64,000 nt of DNA from Cyclospora cayetanensis (taxonomy: Eukaryota > Apicomplexa > Conoidasida > Eucoccidiorida > Eimeriidae): the NCBI RefSeq assembly GCF_002999335.1, contig NW_020312259.1:226220-290219 (forward strand), in the 5' to 3' direction. A program made the translations under genes and the position numbers. The notes under the pieces are model-generated. The model was given only the letters and a program-made list of their open reading frames with translations. It did not search any database and was not told the DNA's origin. Position 1 is the first letter of the stretch, and the number at the start of each line of letters is the position of its first letter. Shown in pieces: positions 1 through 10,927 of the stretch.

Positions 1-1330
1 GACATTTTACTATGCAGACGCTTTCCTACAAATTCGTATTCACCCTAAGGAAACTCACCAAACGGCATTCCACGCGCGCCCTCGCGAAATCGGATATACC
101 TGTGTGCTGTTTTATACTTATCGATGCCCCAGCTGAGCTGCAACGGCATGCGATTTCGGATTTTATGAGCCCTTCAATGAGGGCTGGATTGCTTTTTACG
201 TAGATGGCTGCCTAGTAGCCACCCAACACGCTCAAGAACACCTGCAACACCTAGGGCATGCGATTCGGCCATGGCAGTCTTTACGCTACAGTGGAACAGC
301 TGTGACAGTGCTTCTGGCGCCTTGGGATGCCTTTCGTGCAGGAAAACATGCAGCCTCATGCTCACATTGTCAGCAGCTGCAGCAGCGAATCGCTGCAAGA
401 CCCGGCCACCCGGCCATTTGCAAGCCATTGCGGTTCCTGATACGATTTGGACTGGCCTGACTATGGACTTTTTTGTTGAATTGCCAGAGGTTAGAAGTGT
501 AGATAGCATGTACGTCGCTCTCTGGAGCCTCAACAGATGAGAGCATGTCATGCTCTAGTGACCCGCTTGTACACTGCCCGGAATGTGATCACTGCCAACC
601 ATACCGAAACACATGGACAGGCAGAGTGCACCTATCGCACTCTTCTGTGGGATTCGAGACTCTGTGGTTAAAAAATTCAAGTGCTTGACGTGCATTTTCT
701 CCTTCTGCTTAATGGGCTCATAATACATCAGGACACCTGTTGCTGTACCACATCTCTGGCGTGTACTGGCAAAACTCTTCTCTGATTCAGAATGGACCTG
801 GTATCCCGCAGTCAGCAGCCACCCTGAGCAGTGGAGGGATTCAAACAACAGCTGGCCATTGCATGCGAATGTATGCGCAACTTTCAAGAGATGGAAAACA
901 CGGAATAATGATAAGCTGCGGTAGCTATATCTTTCAAGTCTGAAGGCTTGGTTCTGGGAGATGGGCAGCCCTTACGTGGTGCACTAGGTGACCAGTGGAG
1001 AAAATTTTGCATCCAAGAGACGCAGACCATTTGCGATTGTCTCAATCATCCACATGCTTCCCGTTGGTTCTAAAAGTTGGACACGCCCAGAACTATAAAA
1101 AGTGCCTTATTTCAGAACATCACAGATTCTGAAGTGACTTTGCCGTGCAGCCAAGTGGTCCATGAGAAGGAGTATGATTTGCACCGATCCGTAGAAGCGC
1201 TAGATTTTAGGACGGTTGGGCGCCGAGAGCATACTCGACGGTAGTTCCTGATGGAATAATGTGGGGAAATCAACCTCAGTAGCTGGCGAAGGAGGAGCAG
1301 TTGCGGACCTCGCTTCCTGAAGGAGAATTC
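1..1330 (+). mobile_element. decayed Ty3/gypsy (chromovirus-type) retroelement fragment: RT, integrase, chromodomain-like
   Basis: Conceptual translation in shifting frames gives a broken pol gene running off the left edge. Positions 5-255 match the reverse-transcriptase palm: YYADAFLQIRIHPKE is followed by a stop and, in another frame, APAELQRHAISDF. The catalytic YxDD box is replaced by YVDG near 200. Positions 355-540 match integrase: a zinc-finger remnant CSHCQQ, then a frameshift to VPDTIWTGLTMDFFVELP, the start of the catalytic core. Positions 537-665 hold a degenerate end of the core (TANHTETHGQAECTYRTLL). The RT thumb, RNase H and most of the integrase core are missing, so this is an internally deleted relic. 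A motif SVEALDFRTVGRRE near 1190-1230 resembles the start of a chromodomain and recurs in the relic at 28.7-32.8 kb. Stops and frameshifts exclude function. No LTR was found. Confidence 0.75.
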
Positions 1331-3355
1331 GTGGCACTTCATGGTTCAGAACACTTGTCGCCATGGACAGTGGTTCTGACCTGCCCTGGTAATTGTCATT
1401 CCCCAGCACATATTCCGCCTAACAAAGTTGTCATCGTGCATGACTAGTGCATGGAAGCCTTGCACGATGACTGCTAAGGTTCTCCCTACACTGAGATTTA
1501 TGTGCAGGCACTCTCAAGCATTGTGTCCCTACTGTCCTGCTTGTATATCTTGTTGGTTTTGGGAATTGACGCTGATGCGTTTGCCGGCTATATTTGCATG
1601 CATACATGGCTCTATGAGAAGCGGGAACGTCGCTGAACAATTGTGTTTTTGATTGGCTTTTCGTATTGCCTTTTTTGTTTGCTGGCAGCAGGAGAATTAC
1701 ACATTCCAGAGCTCCAACGCAAGCGAACTATTTCGCCGCTGCATTCGTGCTGAATGGTCCTCTTTTCTTTGAGGGCTAGTGTGTTTATCTCTTCTGAATG
1801 ACCTGTCGGGACGGGTGCTTGCCTACTTTGCTTTGCTCATATGCTTTGCTTTTTGCATTTCTGTCTGCTTGGGGAGTGGTGATCAGGCATGACCTCTTCC
1901 CCCTTCCTTCAAGCAGTGGTTAGCGAACAGGAACTGAATACTAAGCATGCATTTTGAAGAGGACGGGAAGACGTAACAAGGTGAGTCACGCTTAGGATTT
2001 TTCAATCGCAATCGTTATATTTTGAAGAAAAAACTACTGAACTGATTGATTATCCTGCTTGTTCATCCATCCTATCTATTATACAGCACTGGCAGCATGA
2101 TACTAGAAGAATCAAGGTTGTCTGCTTATGCGCAACATGCTATGTGGAACTAGCTGTGAACAGTCAGAGGGCATAACGGGTGTAGCTACGCGCACCTTAG
2201 ATGCTCATTTCCCTCCTATTGAGAAATCTAGGGCGTGGGAGCAACCGAACAGGAAACGGCTTATTAAAGCATTCAATTACTTTGTATCGAGTCCGTATCG
2301 ATTCTGGATTCAAACTTTTTACTACGGTGAGCCTTGATAGAGCGTTGGACACTGGCCCTCTAGTATTCTGCTAGCGGGCACTTTGCAAAAGAGAAGATAG
2401 ATGAAAAGCGGTAGCGAATAGTCAGCTCACTACAGCGTTTAAGATTATAATTAAATTAGTCCTAGATGCCTAAGCGTAGCTTGCTCAGCTACATGCTACT
2501 GCATCGATGGTGCAGCCCAGCAGCAGGGGCACCGCATAGAGGCATATTCGCGCATGTCTTTTCTCTTTTCGCATTCTTAAAGGAACAAATGCTTCCCATT
2601 GGTCAAGGCAACGTGAAAAATTCATTTTAAAATAGCATTATTGCTTCCATTGTACTAGAGAATTCTTCGAAACAGGGGGTGATGCTGTAGTGGCTTCAAA
2701 CAGCATATATTGTAAACAACAGCATGCAATAATGGAGTGCTAGAGACCGAATGCGCCAAATCGTAATAATAATTCAGTCACATCTGCCGTCTTGAATTCT
2801 GTGGATGCTCCTGCTCTTCAGTAGCTTGTAAGGTTCTCGGGTTGGGGCCCCGTGCTGCATGCAGAATTATATGTGCCTGTGTTCTTCAAGAAGAAACAAG
2901 GATAGTCTGTTTTTCTTATTGTTTTAACCTTGTCCCCCTCTCAGTTCATCTCCATGCAATCGTCCTGAATGCGCTTCTTGGTTTCCGATCGCGTTTCTTT
3001 GTGTTCTCGAAGGCCAAGAGTGACCGGACTATTGGATGTTGCTATCGTGTGGGTTTTCCTATTCATCCAGAGACACGACAACGCCTCATTTTCCGTACTC
3101 TTGGCTTGCGAGCTCAGCGAACTCCTCCTGCTTTGTAGGCTATAGAAGTAACTTCTCTTCCGATGGGAAGCTACGCGGGCCGTGAATGCCAACAGACAGA
3201 ACAGCTTGTCATGCCGCACGTCCAAGCGTATCCATCATTTTAAAAAGTTGGAATAGGTGGACTGTCAGCCCTTTGTAATGTATGAATCCTTTTTTCGCTC
3301 TGCCTTTTCTGTTCCGAAATTTCAGGTATATGCACTCTGCAGCAGGCACGCCATC
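1331..3355. other. intergenic, repeat-poor, no gene recognised
   Basis: Only short open frames lacking recognisable motifs or a convincing splice context occur here. The part just after 1330 may still be 3' retroelement debris, but no long terminal repeat could be recognised by eye. Confidence 0.5.
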
Positions 3356-4317
3356 ATGACTGCCCCCCGAGTGCAAGAGGAGATCTCAGCTCCAAATTCC
3401 TACTCCGCTCTTTCTAAGGGCTCCTTAAGGGCTGTTTCGATGGAAAATGGCATTCAGTACAGCGCTATTTATTGGGAGACAGGACACAGAACATGGCTTC
3501 CTTTTTGGGCTAGTATGACACAGAAATTTACTTGGAAAATCATAGACGATCAGGTAAGGCTACTTTCTTTTCCCTTTCATATTTGTTTCCTGTTGTCTCC
3601 AAGATTCATACATCTTTTGCATTTTTGTTTTACTGCCGGCCCAATGTGTGTAGCATAAGCAACCTTCTTTTGTTCACATCAAGGTCATGTATCGTAACAT
3701 GGTTATGTGCTTGTTCTTAGACTAATATGCTTGTTCTCAAGCTTTCGCATACAATGATTAGTTTCGTCTCTCGAGTTCACTGTAGTCTTTTTCACTTTAT
3801 ATGCCACTCCTAAGTAGTACTCCGCTTTTTCTCGCTCCTGATCGATTGTTTTCTGGCACTGGTGAACGGGACTACAGCTTACCCAATCACCAGGCATCAC
3901 TTGGGTCTTGAGCCTACTCATCGATTTTTGCGCACGCTGTTGAATCAAGTTGATCTCGTTCTGACCGCATTTTAAATTGCATCCTGCTGACCTTGTGTCC
4001 GAGTTTCGCGTGAACAGATTCGCCGGTTTTGGGGTTTCACGAAATCAATTACTTCTGAGCCCTTCGTCTTCTATTCTTCACCTCGCACGTACATGCGGCA
4101 ATATTTTGGTGATCCTGATGTTCATTTAACAGCTCCTTTGAGCGTCAAGTGGAATTTCGCATTCTGTCCCACAGGAACAGAAACCTTTGAGGCATATGAT
4201 GCACAAGTGCAACAAGCACTTGCTGCAAATGCAGAGCAGCAAACGCATACAGAGGAAAACAAAATAAGGGCGATCAATGCTATTATCAGAAGCTCACAAC
4301 AGGCAGAAAGCCAGTAA
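3356..4317 (+). CDS. two-exon orphan protein, 165 aa
   Basis: Exon 1 is 3356-3553 (ATG to CAG|GTAAGG) and exon 2 is 4018-4317 (AACAG|ATT to TAA). Both junctions are phase 0, so 66 plus 99 codons join into a 165-residue protein. The frame reads through a low-complexity start ([11 protein letters not shown]) into an aromatic, basic middle ([16 protein letters not shown], then [14 protein letters not shown]) and ends in an Ala/Gln-rich helical tail ([12 protein letters not shown]). There is no clear signal peptide, membrane span or known domain. The Trp/Tyr-rich middle looks like a compact globular domain, possibly a lineage-specific subunit of a complex, but that is only a guess. It is the only clean gene between the left retroelement fragment and the elongase gene. 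The start is the first ATG in the open frame; an in-frame start further upstream cannot be excluded. Confidence 0.65.
3554..4017 (+). other. intron of the 3356-4317 gene
   Basis: A phase-0 GT-AG intron of 464 bases with donor CAG|GTAAGG and acceptor GAACAG|ATT. It is T-rich and carries no repeat or RNA-like structure that I can see. Confidence 0.6.
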
Positions 4318-7049
4318 GCAGCGGTGTCGAGTCCCGTATGCCCACCGGCTGCGTGCTAGCCACTGGCTAGCCTCTATCTGAAGGCAGCTAGCTGTTTTCC
4401 ATACACTTCTGCTTTGGACTTTCAATTTCGCTTACTCAAAGCAAGGAAATACTTATTATCAGATTCGTTGGAATAGGGGCATACTTTGCTATGGATTGAT
4501 CACTACAGTGCCAGGGCCTTTAAGTGACAAAAACCCAAAGCAGCGATGTTTGAATTAAGAAGCACAGCAAGTAGTGGGAACAAACTATTGACGATAGCTG
4601 TAAGACTACAGAAGGGATTGATTAATTCGAATCCACGCAACTAAATAAATTTTAGCTCTAAACCTTGGCAGAAAATGTGATGCTTTTCTAGTGCTTGTGG
4701 TTACACAGGTGGAGAAACTTTAAACCGAACTTAGAATATAATTCCGGGCACGTCTTTTTTCTTTCTTCCGCTGATCACGGAGAGGTTACGATGAGCACAA
4801 TTGGTCACAAGTGCCGCTACAGTGGCATTTAAATGGAGACTGCAACAAAAAAGCTTGGCGTATTGCTCGTGCATCAAAATGAATGAAGAGTTTTAGACAC
4901 GAAAGGCTCGCATACTAACCAGTGCACCAAAGTGTTTCCTTTCCTAATATTCGAGTTTTAGACCTTAATCATCAGGACCATACCTTTTCGCCTTGTCACT
5001 CCGTACAAAGGGCCACAGTGCGTGCCTTTGTCAGGCCGGGGTGTCGCACCAGAACGTGAATACCTGTAATTGCACGCTCACTCAATTCAATCCCCGACGG
5101 GGGAAAATGAAGCACTCTTGGAATGTTCAGAGTCTTGTAGCCCGTATTTTGGCGCTTCGCAAGAATCGACTGTGTCTCTTAAATGCCTGCACACATTTTA
5201 AAATCAAAAAGTGTGCCTGGAAGTTTGTGCGTGGATCTTGGGTGCCTGCAGATAATTCGTTACTGTGGTGGCTTCGAATACAAAACTTTTTGCTCGCCGT
5301 GTGCAGTCGCATACTCTTTGTTTTACTTTGAAGCTCAAGCGTGGTGCTTTCGTGTATTACATTCCAGTGCCGGGCTAGATCGAGCGGAATGCTAATAGTT
5401 GAATGAGCTCTGTCAACTATCTGTCGGCCATGATTGCACTGTAGATCTGAAATTGTGCTTTAGTACGTGAGAGAGTAAATCATTTGTAGCTGGTTTGGTA
5501 TAACACCAATTTCAGGTGATTCTCCGTAGAAAAACAAATGCAAACTATTCTGTAGTGGGGGTGCCACGAAATATTCTTTGCCGGTGAGGGTTGTGTGTTC
5601 GCTATACAGATTCTGAATGCTTGGCTTTGCCCCTACAAAACACTGTGACTGCGACTTCCACACAGAGCACTGTTAGCTTAATACAACAAGGCGCAATTTC
5701 GTGTGCGTAAGCGCTAGCTAGTAATTGAAATAAGCTGTGTATGCTTGGAATGCAGAGAGGGTACAGCTGTGCGCTGCATAGCTGTCATTGTCCCCTCACC
5801 TGCGGAACAGAGGGGCGCGGGCACGCGAATAGGAAATTTCTGTCCGGATACACTCAATAGCATTCTGTATATTTTATATTGACTCTGGAGTGAAGCGTCT
5901 TTCTATGGAGACAGTAGATGGGGCGTTTCAGAGCGAAGCTTACACAGTGGCTATACCGGCTGTCCTTCCTCCACTGGAATTCTCTGGATAGTGAACAGCT
6001 GTGTTGAAGAGCCTTTTTTCTTCGTTATGGCGTCTGAACTGCCTTTTAGGTTTTGGCACGGATTCTGAGTGGCTCAATGCGAAAAAATGATGAGCCTTGC
6101 ACTGAGCTTCAAGTCACATAGCGTAGCTCTCTACGGAAGTAGCGTTGTTTTGTGGAGAACACACTATAATATCAGGCAAGTCATATAAGAGACTTGAATT
6201 TAGTCTTCACTGAAAGCAAGCTAACCAACTGGTAAATGTCTATGGGTAGCTCTCCAACACACCCTGGATACCCCTAGCAGGGAGACACAATCCCCCAATA
6301 AATGTATATGGGCACCTTAACCACGCCTTGAACTATGCTGTACCGCTATTGAATACAAATCTGTTTGCCAATGGCAGTCTAGTTGTGGTTTTCTGACAAC
6401 TCTTAGGCCATTATGACGTCCAGTGTGGCGACGCCCCACTCGTTGTACAAGAAACCCTTGCTGCAAACCTGTTTGTCCGTGGGGACAAGATAAACTAGTT
6501 CACAGCCATCCAAAATAGTTAAAAGCAAGGATGAATTTAGCTTGGTAGACGAGGAATACATGAGGTTGGCGTTGTTCGTGAACAGGGAGAGGCGGCTTGA
6601 GCGGCCGACTGGTATCCGAGGGTGCAGCTACCTGTAGAACTTGGCGCGGGGTTTGTTTGGGTTTCCCTCTGAGCATTGTGTAGTACTGTCGTATATGTTT
6701 TCTGGCGGTATTTCGTCATCGTTGGGGTCAAGTTGGCGCCGTGTCGTGTGCAATAAGTGGCGGAGAGCAGTTTGTTGTGGATGGTGTGAGAGAGCAGGCT
6801 GCATGCTCCATGCATATGAACACTTTACGATCTACCATACCATTTTTTATTATTGATTTTAGGGTCTAGGGATAGGGCTCTCCTATATGCCGGAATTGTA
6901 GACAGACACGGCGAATTCTACACGGTACCTTCTACCCTTGCAGCCCATCCCTCTGACCTCAGCAGCGGCAGTTTCTGCTGTTTCTCTTGTCTTTGGGACC
7001 TAGAAAACACGGCGAATTTGTTTTTCTCCTTCTTTTGTCTGCACTAACG
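4318..7049. other. intergenic, repeat-poor, no gene recognised
   Basis: AT-richer sequence with only short unconvincing open frames. It includes the presumptive promoter and 5' UTR of the elongase gene, whose preceding 150 bases are pyrimidine-rich. No repeats or structural RNAs were recognised. Confidence 0.5.
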
Positions 7050-8791
7050 ATGGCAGTTAGTGACAGCTGGGCACGATTGCTGGCGCCGGATTCAGCTTGG
7101 ATGGAGTCGGCCCGGGGCTTTTTCTCTCCAATGAAAGCTTCCATAATCCATTCTCATCCAGTTGTTTCTCAATTATTTCGCCATGTAGATACGGCTACAG
7201 AAAGCATACTGTCTTTTTACGCCCCCGAGCTGCCTCCAAACGCGAGACAGAACAACGGGCTCCCTATGATGGACGGGAAAGACGTCGCGATTATTATTTC
7301 GGCATATATCCTTCTTGTCGTTCTTAGTCTCATCCTTGGTAGAGGCTCAGACCCACAGCCATCGGTCGATAAGAAAGCAAAATCACTCATGGAAAAGATC
7401 GGACCTGTTTTTGCCTTTCAAGCAATTTATAACATAGCACAGGCAAGTGCAACCCCTGCTTACAATGTTTTCCTCCCCTAAAAATCTTCCCTGTGAGTGT
7501 TTGTGTTAGACGGCCAAGTTGTATATTGTGTTGAAGCATTGGTGTTGCATTATGGCCTTGGCCTCGGCTGAAGATCTTACTTTGCATCCAGCAGCTATCT
7601 TACGGTTGCTGTCTGCACCGCTGCCCATGTTCGTTGGTGCGCATTTGCAGTACTTACAACTTATTGCGATTCCGTTCCTGTGTGTTTTCATTTGCTTGCT
7701 GCAGGTGGTTTTATGTAGTTTTTTGGTGTTTCGGGTAATCGATGTCTACCGAACAGAAAATTATTCATTTCTGTGCAATAGATTCAACGTTCCCAACACA
7801 CGCATGGCCGAAGTTACTTGGTTTTTCTACATGTGAGACAGCATAGGAGCACAGGTGGATAGAGGGTTCCTTCTCCCTTCCGACTAGAAAAAGTCGCGTG
7901 TGTAAAAATAGTTGATCTCACGAGTAAAATCAAGGGGTAATGAGGGAAGAGAAGCAATGCAAATAAATGCGGGAAAAGGTAGGCTTTAAGTATCGATTAT
8001 GTCTGTTATATTTGTAGAATTTCTATCATCTTTTGGCTTAATTCCTTTTAACTCAGGCTGAAGTACCTGGATCTCTTCGACACGGTCTTCATGATTGTGC
8101 GGGGAAACTGGCGGCAACTCTCTTTCCTACACGTATACCATCACAGTTCGGTTATTTACATTTCCTGGGTCAATGCGAGCGTTGGATTTGATGGAGAAAT
8201 CTACTACGTCGTCGCGTTGAAGTAAGTTGTCCATATTTTCCATATATTGTGCATGCAAGCGACTCAGTCGAACTGCCGCTTCAGGTATTTAATTATTTCT
8301 AAGTGCTTGCTGCGCTTCCTTTTGTTCGCCTTCGAAACATTATCTTGCTTATTTGTGCGCTATTGTCATACTCCATCTTATTTATTACCTTGGTGCTTTT
8401 TCCCCCGTGTCATCTTTGCACCCTGCTGTTGCTCTCGATTTTTCTGAAGTATCCACGAGCCTACGTCCCTGCATGTGTTCTGTTTTGCTTCAGCGCATTG
8501 GTACACGTGGTGATGTACGGGTATTATTTCATGGCAAGCCTGAACATCCCTCTGGCGCGGATGGTTAAGTTCTTTGTGACGCAACTGCAGATGGCACAGT
8601 TCCTTTCAATGACTGCTCATGCCTGTTACCACGTATACTTTCATCAATCTTGCCGTTACCCCATTAGAGTCACTATCGGGTATTTCTTTTATGTCCTTAG
8701 CCTCTTCTTGCTCTTCAGAAACTTCAGCAAAAAGACATACGGATCGGCCTCCCAAGCCAGCAAATTGAAGAATAAGATTAAAGCAACATGA
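7050..8791 (+). CDS. fatty-acid elongase, ELO family (3-ketoacyl-CoA synthase)
   Basis: Four exons: 7050-7442, 7705-7832, 8057-8221 and 8494-8791. The phases agree and yield 327 residues, the usual ELO size. ELO enzymes are multi-spanning ER membrane proteins that condense malonyl-CoA with a long-chain acyl-CoA, the first step of each elongation cycle. Direct evidence is the catalytic histidine box HVYHH at about residues 199-203, within LSFLHVYHHSS. It is preceded by KYLDLFDTVFMIVRG and followed by NALVHVVMYGYYF (residues 229-241), all ELO signatures in the right order. Several hydrophobic segments and a lysine-containing C-terminal tail (KLKNKIKAT) suggest ER residence. The start at 7050 is the first ATG after a T-rich stretch; an in-frame ATG at 6987 would add 21 residues, MSLGPRKHGEF plus a hydrophobic run. 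Intron 1 uses a GC donor (CAG|GCAAGT). Which ELO paralogue this is cannot be told. Confidence 0.93.
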
Positions 8792-10927
8792 TACCTGCCA
8801 TTGCATGGTCTTTATTCTCATCCACATGTCTATTAGCCTTTTGTTTCGTTCATCTGCCTAAGTGGCTCTACAAGTGGGTGCAAATAACAGCCCCCTATAA
8901 GCGCCGCTATTTGCCCCTTCAGTGGTCCCATGAAAGGGCCTCAGAGGGGGCTGCGGAGGATCCGAAGAGGCCTCCAGGATACATGTTTAAGTGTTGCAAG
9001 CTGCCATCAGCCGAGGTTTCTTGTCTCTGACAAAGCTGCGAATGTTTGCGGTTCTTGTACACCGGACAGATGATCAATGTAACCATCTTCAAGAAGCCTT
9101 ATGCGTCACATTACGATTGTGGCTTTTGGGATTCAGGCCTAGGGGCGGTAGATTTCCGCAGAATTGCACTTATTAGGGGACAACTGCGAAAGCAGGGTCC
9201 GCTGGGTAATAGTAAACGAGGGCATACCGAAATAGAGCAAAAAACACGGGCGATTCCTGTTTGCCCAGACAATGAGATGGTCAGCGTAACTCATGCATAG
9301 ACTCAGAGTTTGAGTGAAATTTCCGTGGAAGCGTGGGCGGAGGGAAGCAGAAGTTAAACCTAGCGGCGGTCGTAAGCCTTTCACTGCTATGGATATCACT
9401 AAAGGAGCTAGCGTAATCCTTCGAGGGCAGATTGTACAAACCAGGAATTACAGAGCTCGCAAGTTGATTTGTGAACTGAGTGGGCAGAAACAGCCGCTCC
9501 CCGCAGTTCAGAGATAATGGAAAATCGATCTACGCTGTAACAAATTGCTTCCTAGCGTTGCATTACGTATGATGATTCTAACTGGCGTCGAGCAACAAGT
9601 ATAAAAATATAAGTATACATGCATACCTATACACATGCAGTAACGTAGAGCATACAGCAATGCATCTGCAGAACATTGCTGAATTCGCCAAGATGTGCAG
9701 GCAGCCTCGTCATATTCTGCCTACCGCGGTTTCCCACCATTTCGTGTCCCGCTTCTCTTGTTTTTTGAAAATCAGAAAACGATATTAAAGTCTTCCTGCT
9801 TAACATTTAGAGTAAAGTTGAAATCGCAGAGGCCATAGAAAACTTGAAAAGCAGGGTATTCCATCTGCCGAGGGATCTGGCCTTTTAGCATGTGGAAACG
9901 AAGGAATGTTGGAGGCCGCTTGAAGTAACAACAAACCTAGGAAAAGACATTTTAGACAGAGGAATAGACGGGAGTTGATGGTAATGAGTAGCACTATGTG
10001 GTGCTTCTGCATTTATGGTGCTACGCAGCATACACGTTTAGAATGCGAGACAAATATAGAATTCGTAGATTTGTGTGGCCATGCTGGTGTATATATGTAC
10101 CTGGGCATTTATTTCAGTGCGTGAGGGAATGCGATGCAGATAAGCACTATCAATGCATGTAGAATGCAAAACAGTGGATGTGTGCATGTATATATTTGTA
10201 TGTGTTGAATCATGTAAGTGTACATGAACTTCTAAGCTTTTCGTGGGCAGATGCAAATATACAGCGGCGTTACTTAGGGTCCGTTGCTAGCCCTTCTCTA
10301 ACCTGCGAATGTCCTCCAAGATAGTGCAGCTTTTGGCATTTGCTACTGCAATAGGAAGCGACTCCGCACCTAATGAAGGTCACAATCACACCACAAGAGC
10401 ATGCGATGGCCGCAAGCGTAGCATGAATTTTTCTCTGCGCAGGGCGTCACCATAATAAACGGTTCACAATTTGAGAACTTGGTTTTATGGATGCAGAAGC
10501 TACAGTATTCCCAACGCAGGGTTAAGCCCCTTCACGAACTAAGTGATACTAGAGACAAGCAGTTTTATTTCTATTTCGTATTTCAGTAAAACAAACCGCT
10601 AGCAACGAACAATCCCAACCTTCTGCACTGCCGCGTAAAGCACCTCTGCGCAACCAGAGATGGGGAGTAAAAAATATCTGTTTTAACCAAGGCGCTGCTA
10701 GCTAAGATCGTACACCCCAAAATTCCGGCAATAAACACAAAACACATAAGCATAGGTTTATCCTGTAGTGCATAAAAGAGCCAAAATCCGGTGTTTCTCT
10801 GGAGTTCTGGTGAAGCAAACACGCAAATACAAAGCCAGTACAGAGACACGCACTTGAAGTCCTGCACACGCGACCAAATCAGTAAGAAGGGAAGAAGGAG
10901 AGGAGGACAGTACCGAAGGATATATGC
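8792..10927. other. convergent intergenic region, no gene recognised
   Basis: This lies between the 3' end of the plus-strand elongase and the 3' end of the minus-strand orphan. Short open frames exist but have no recognisable motif, and none pairs with consensus splice sites. It probably holds both 3' UTRs. Confidence 0.5.

Noticed and set aside
1741..1960. Possible long terminal repeat shared with 33.2-33.4 kb
   Set aside because: Only short pyrimidine-rich similarities were visible by eye; no TG...CA ends or target-site duplication could be shown.
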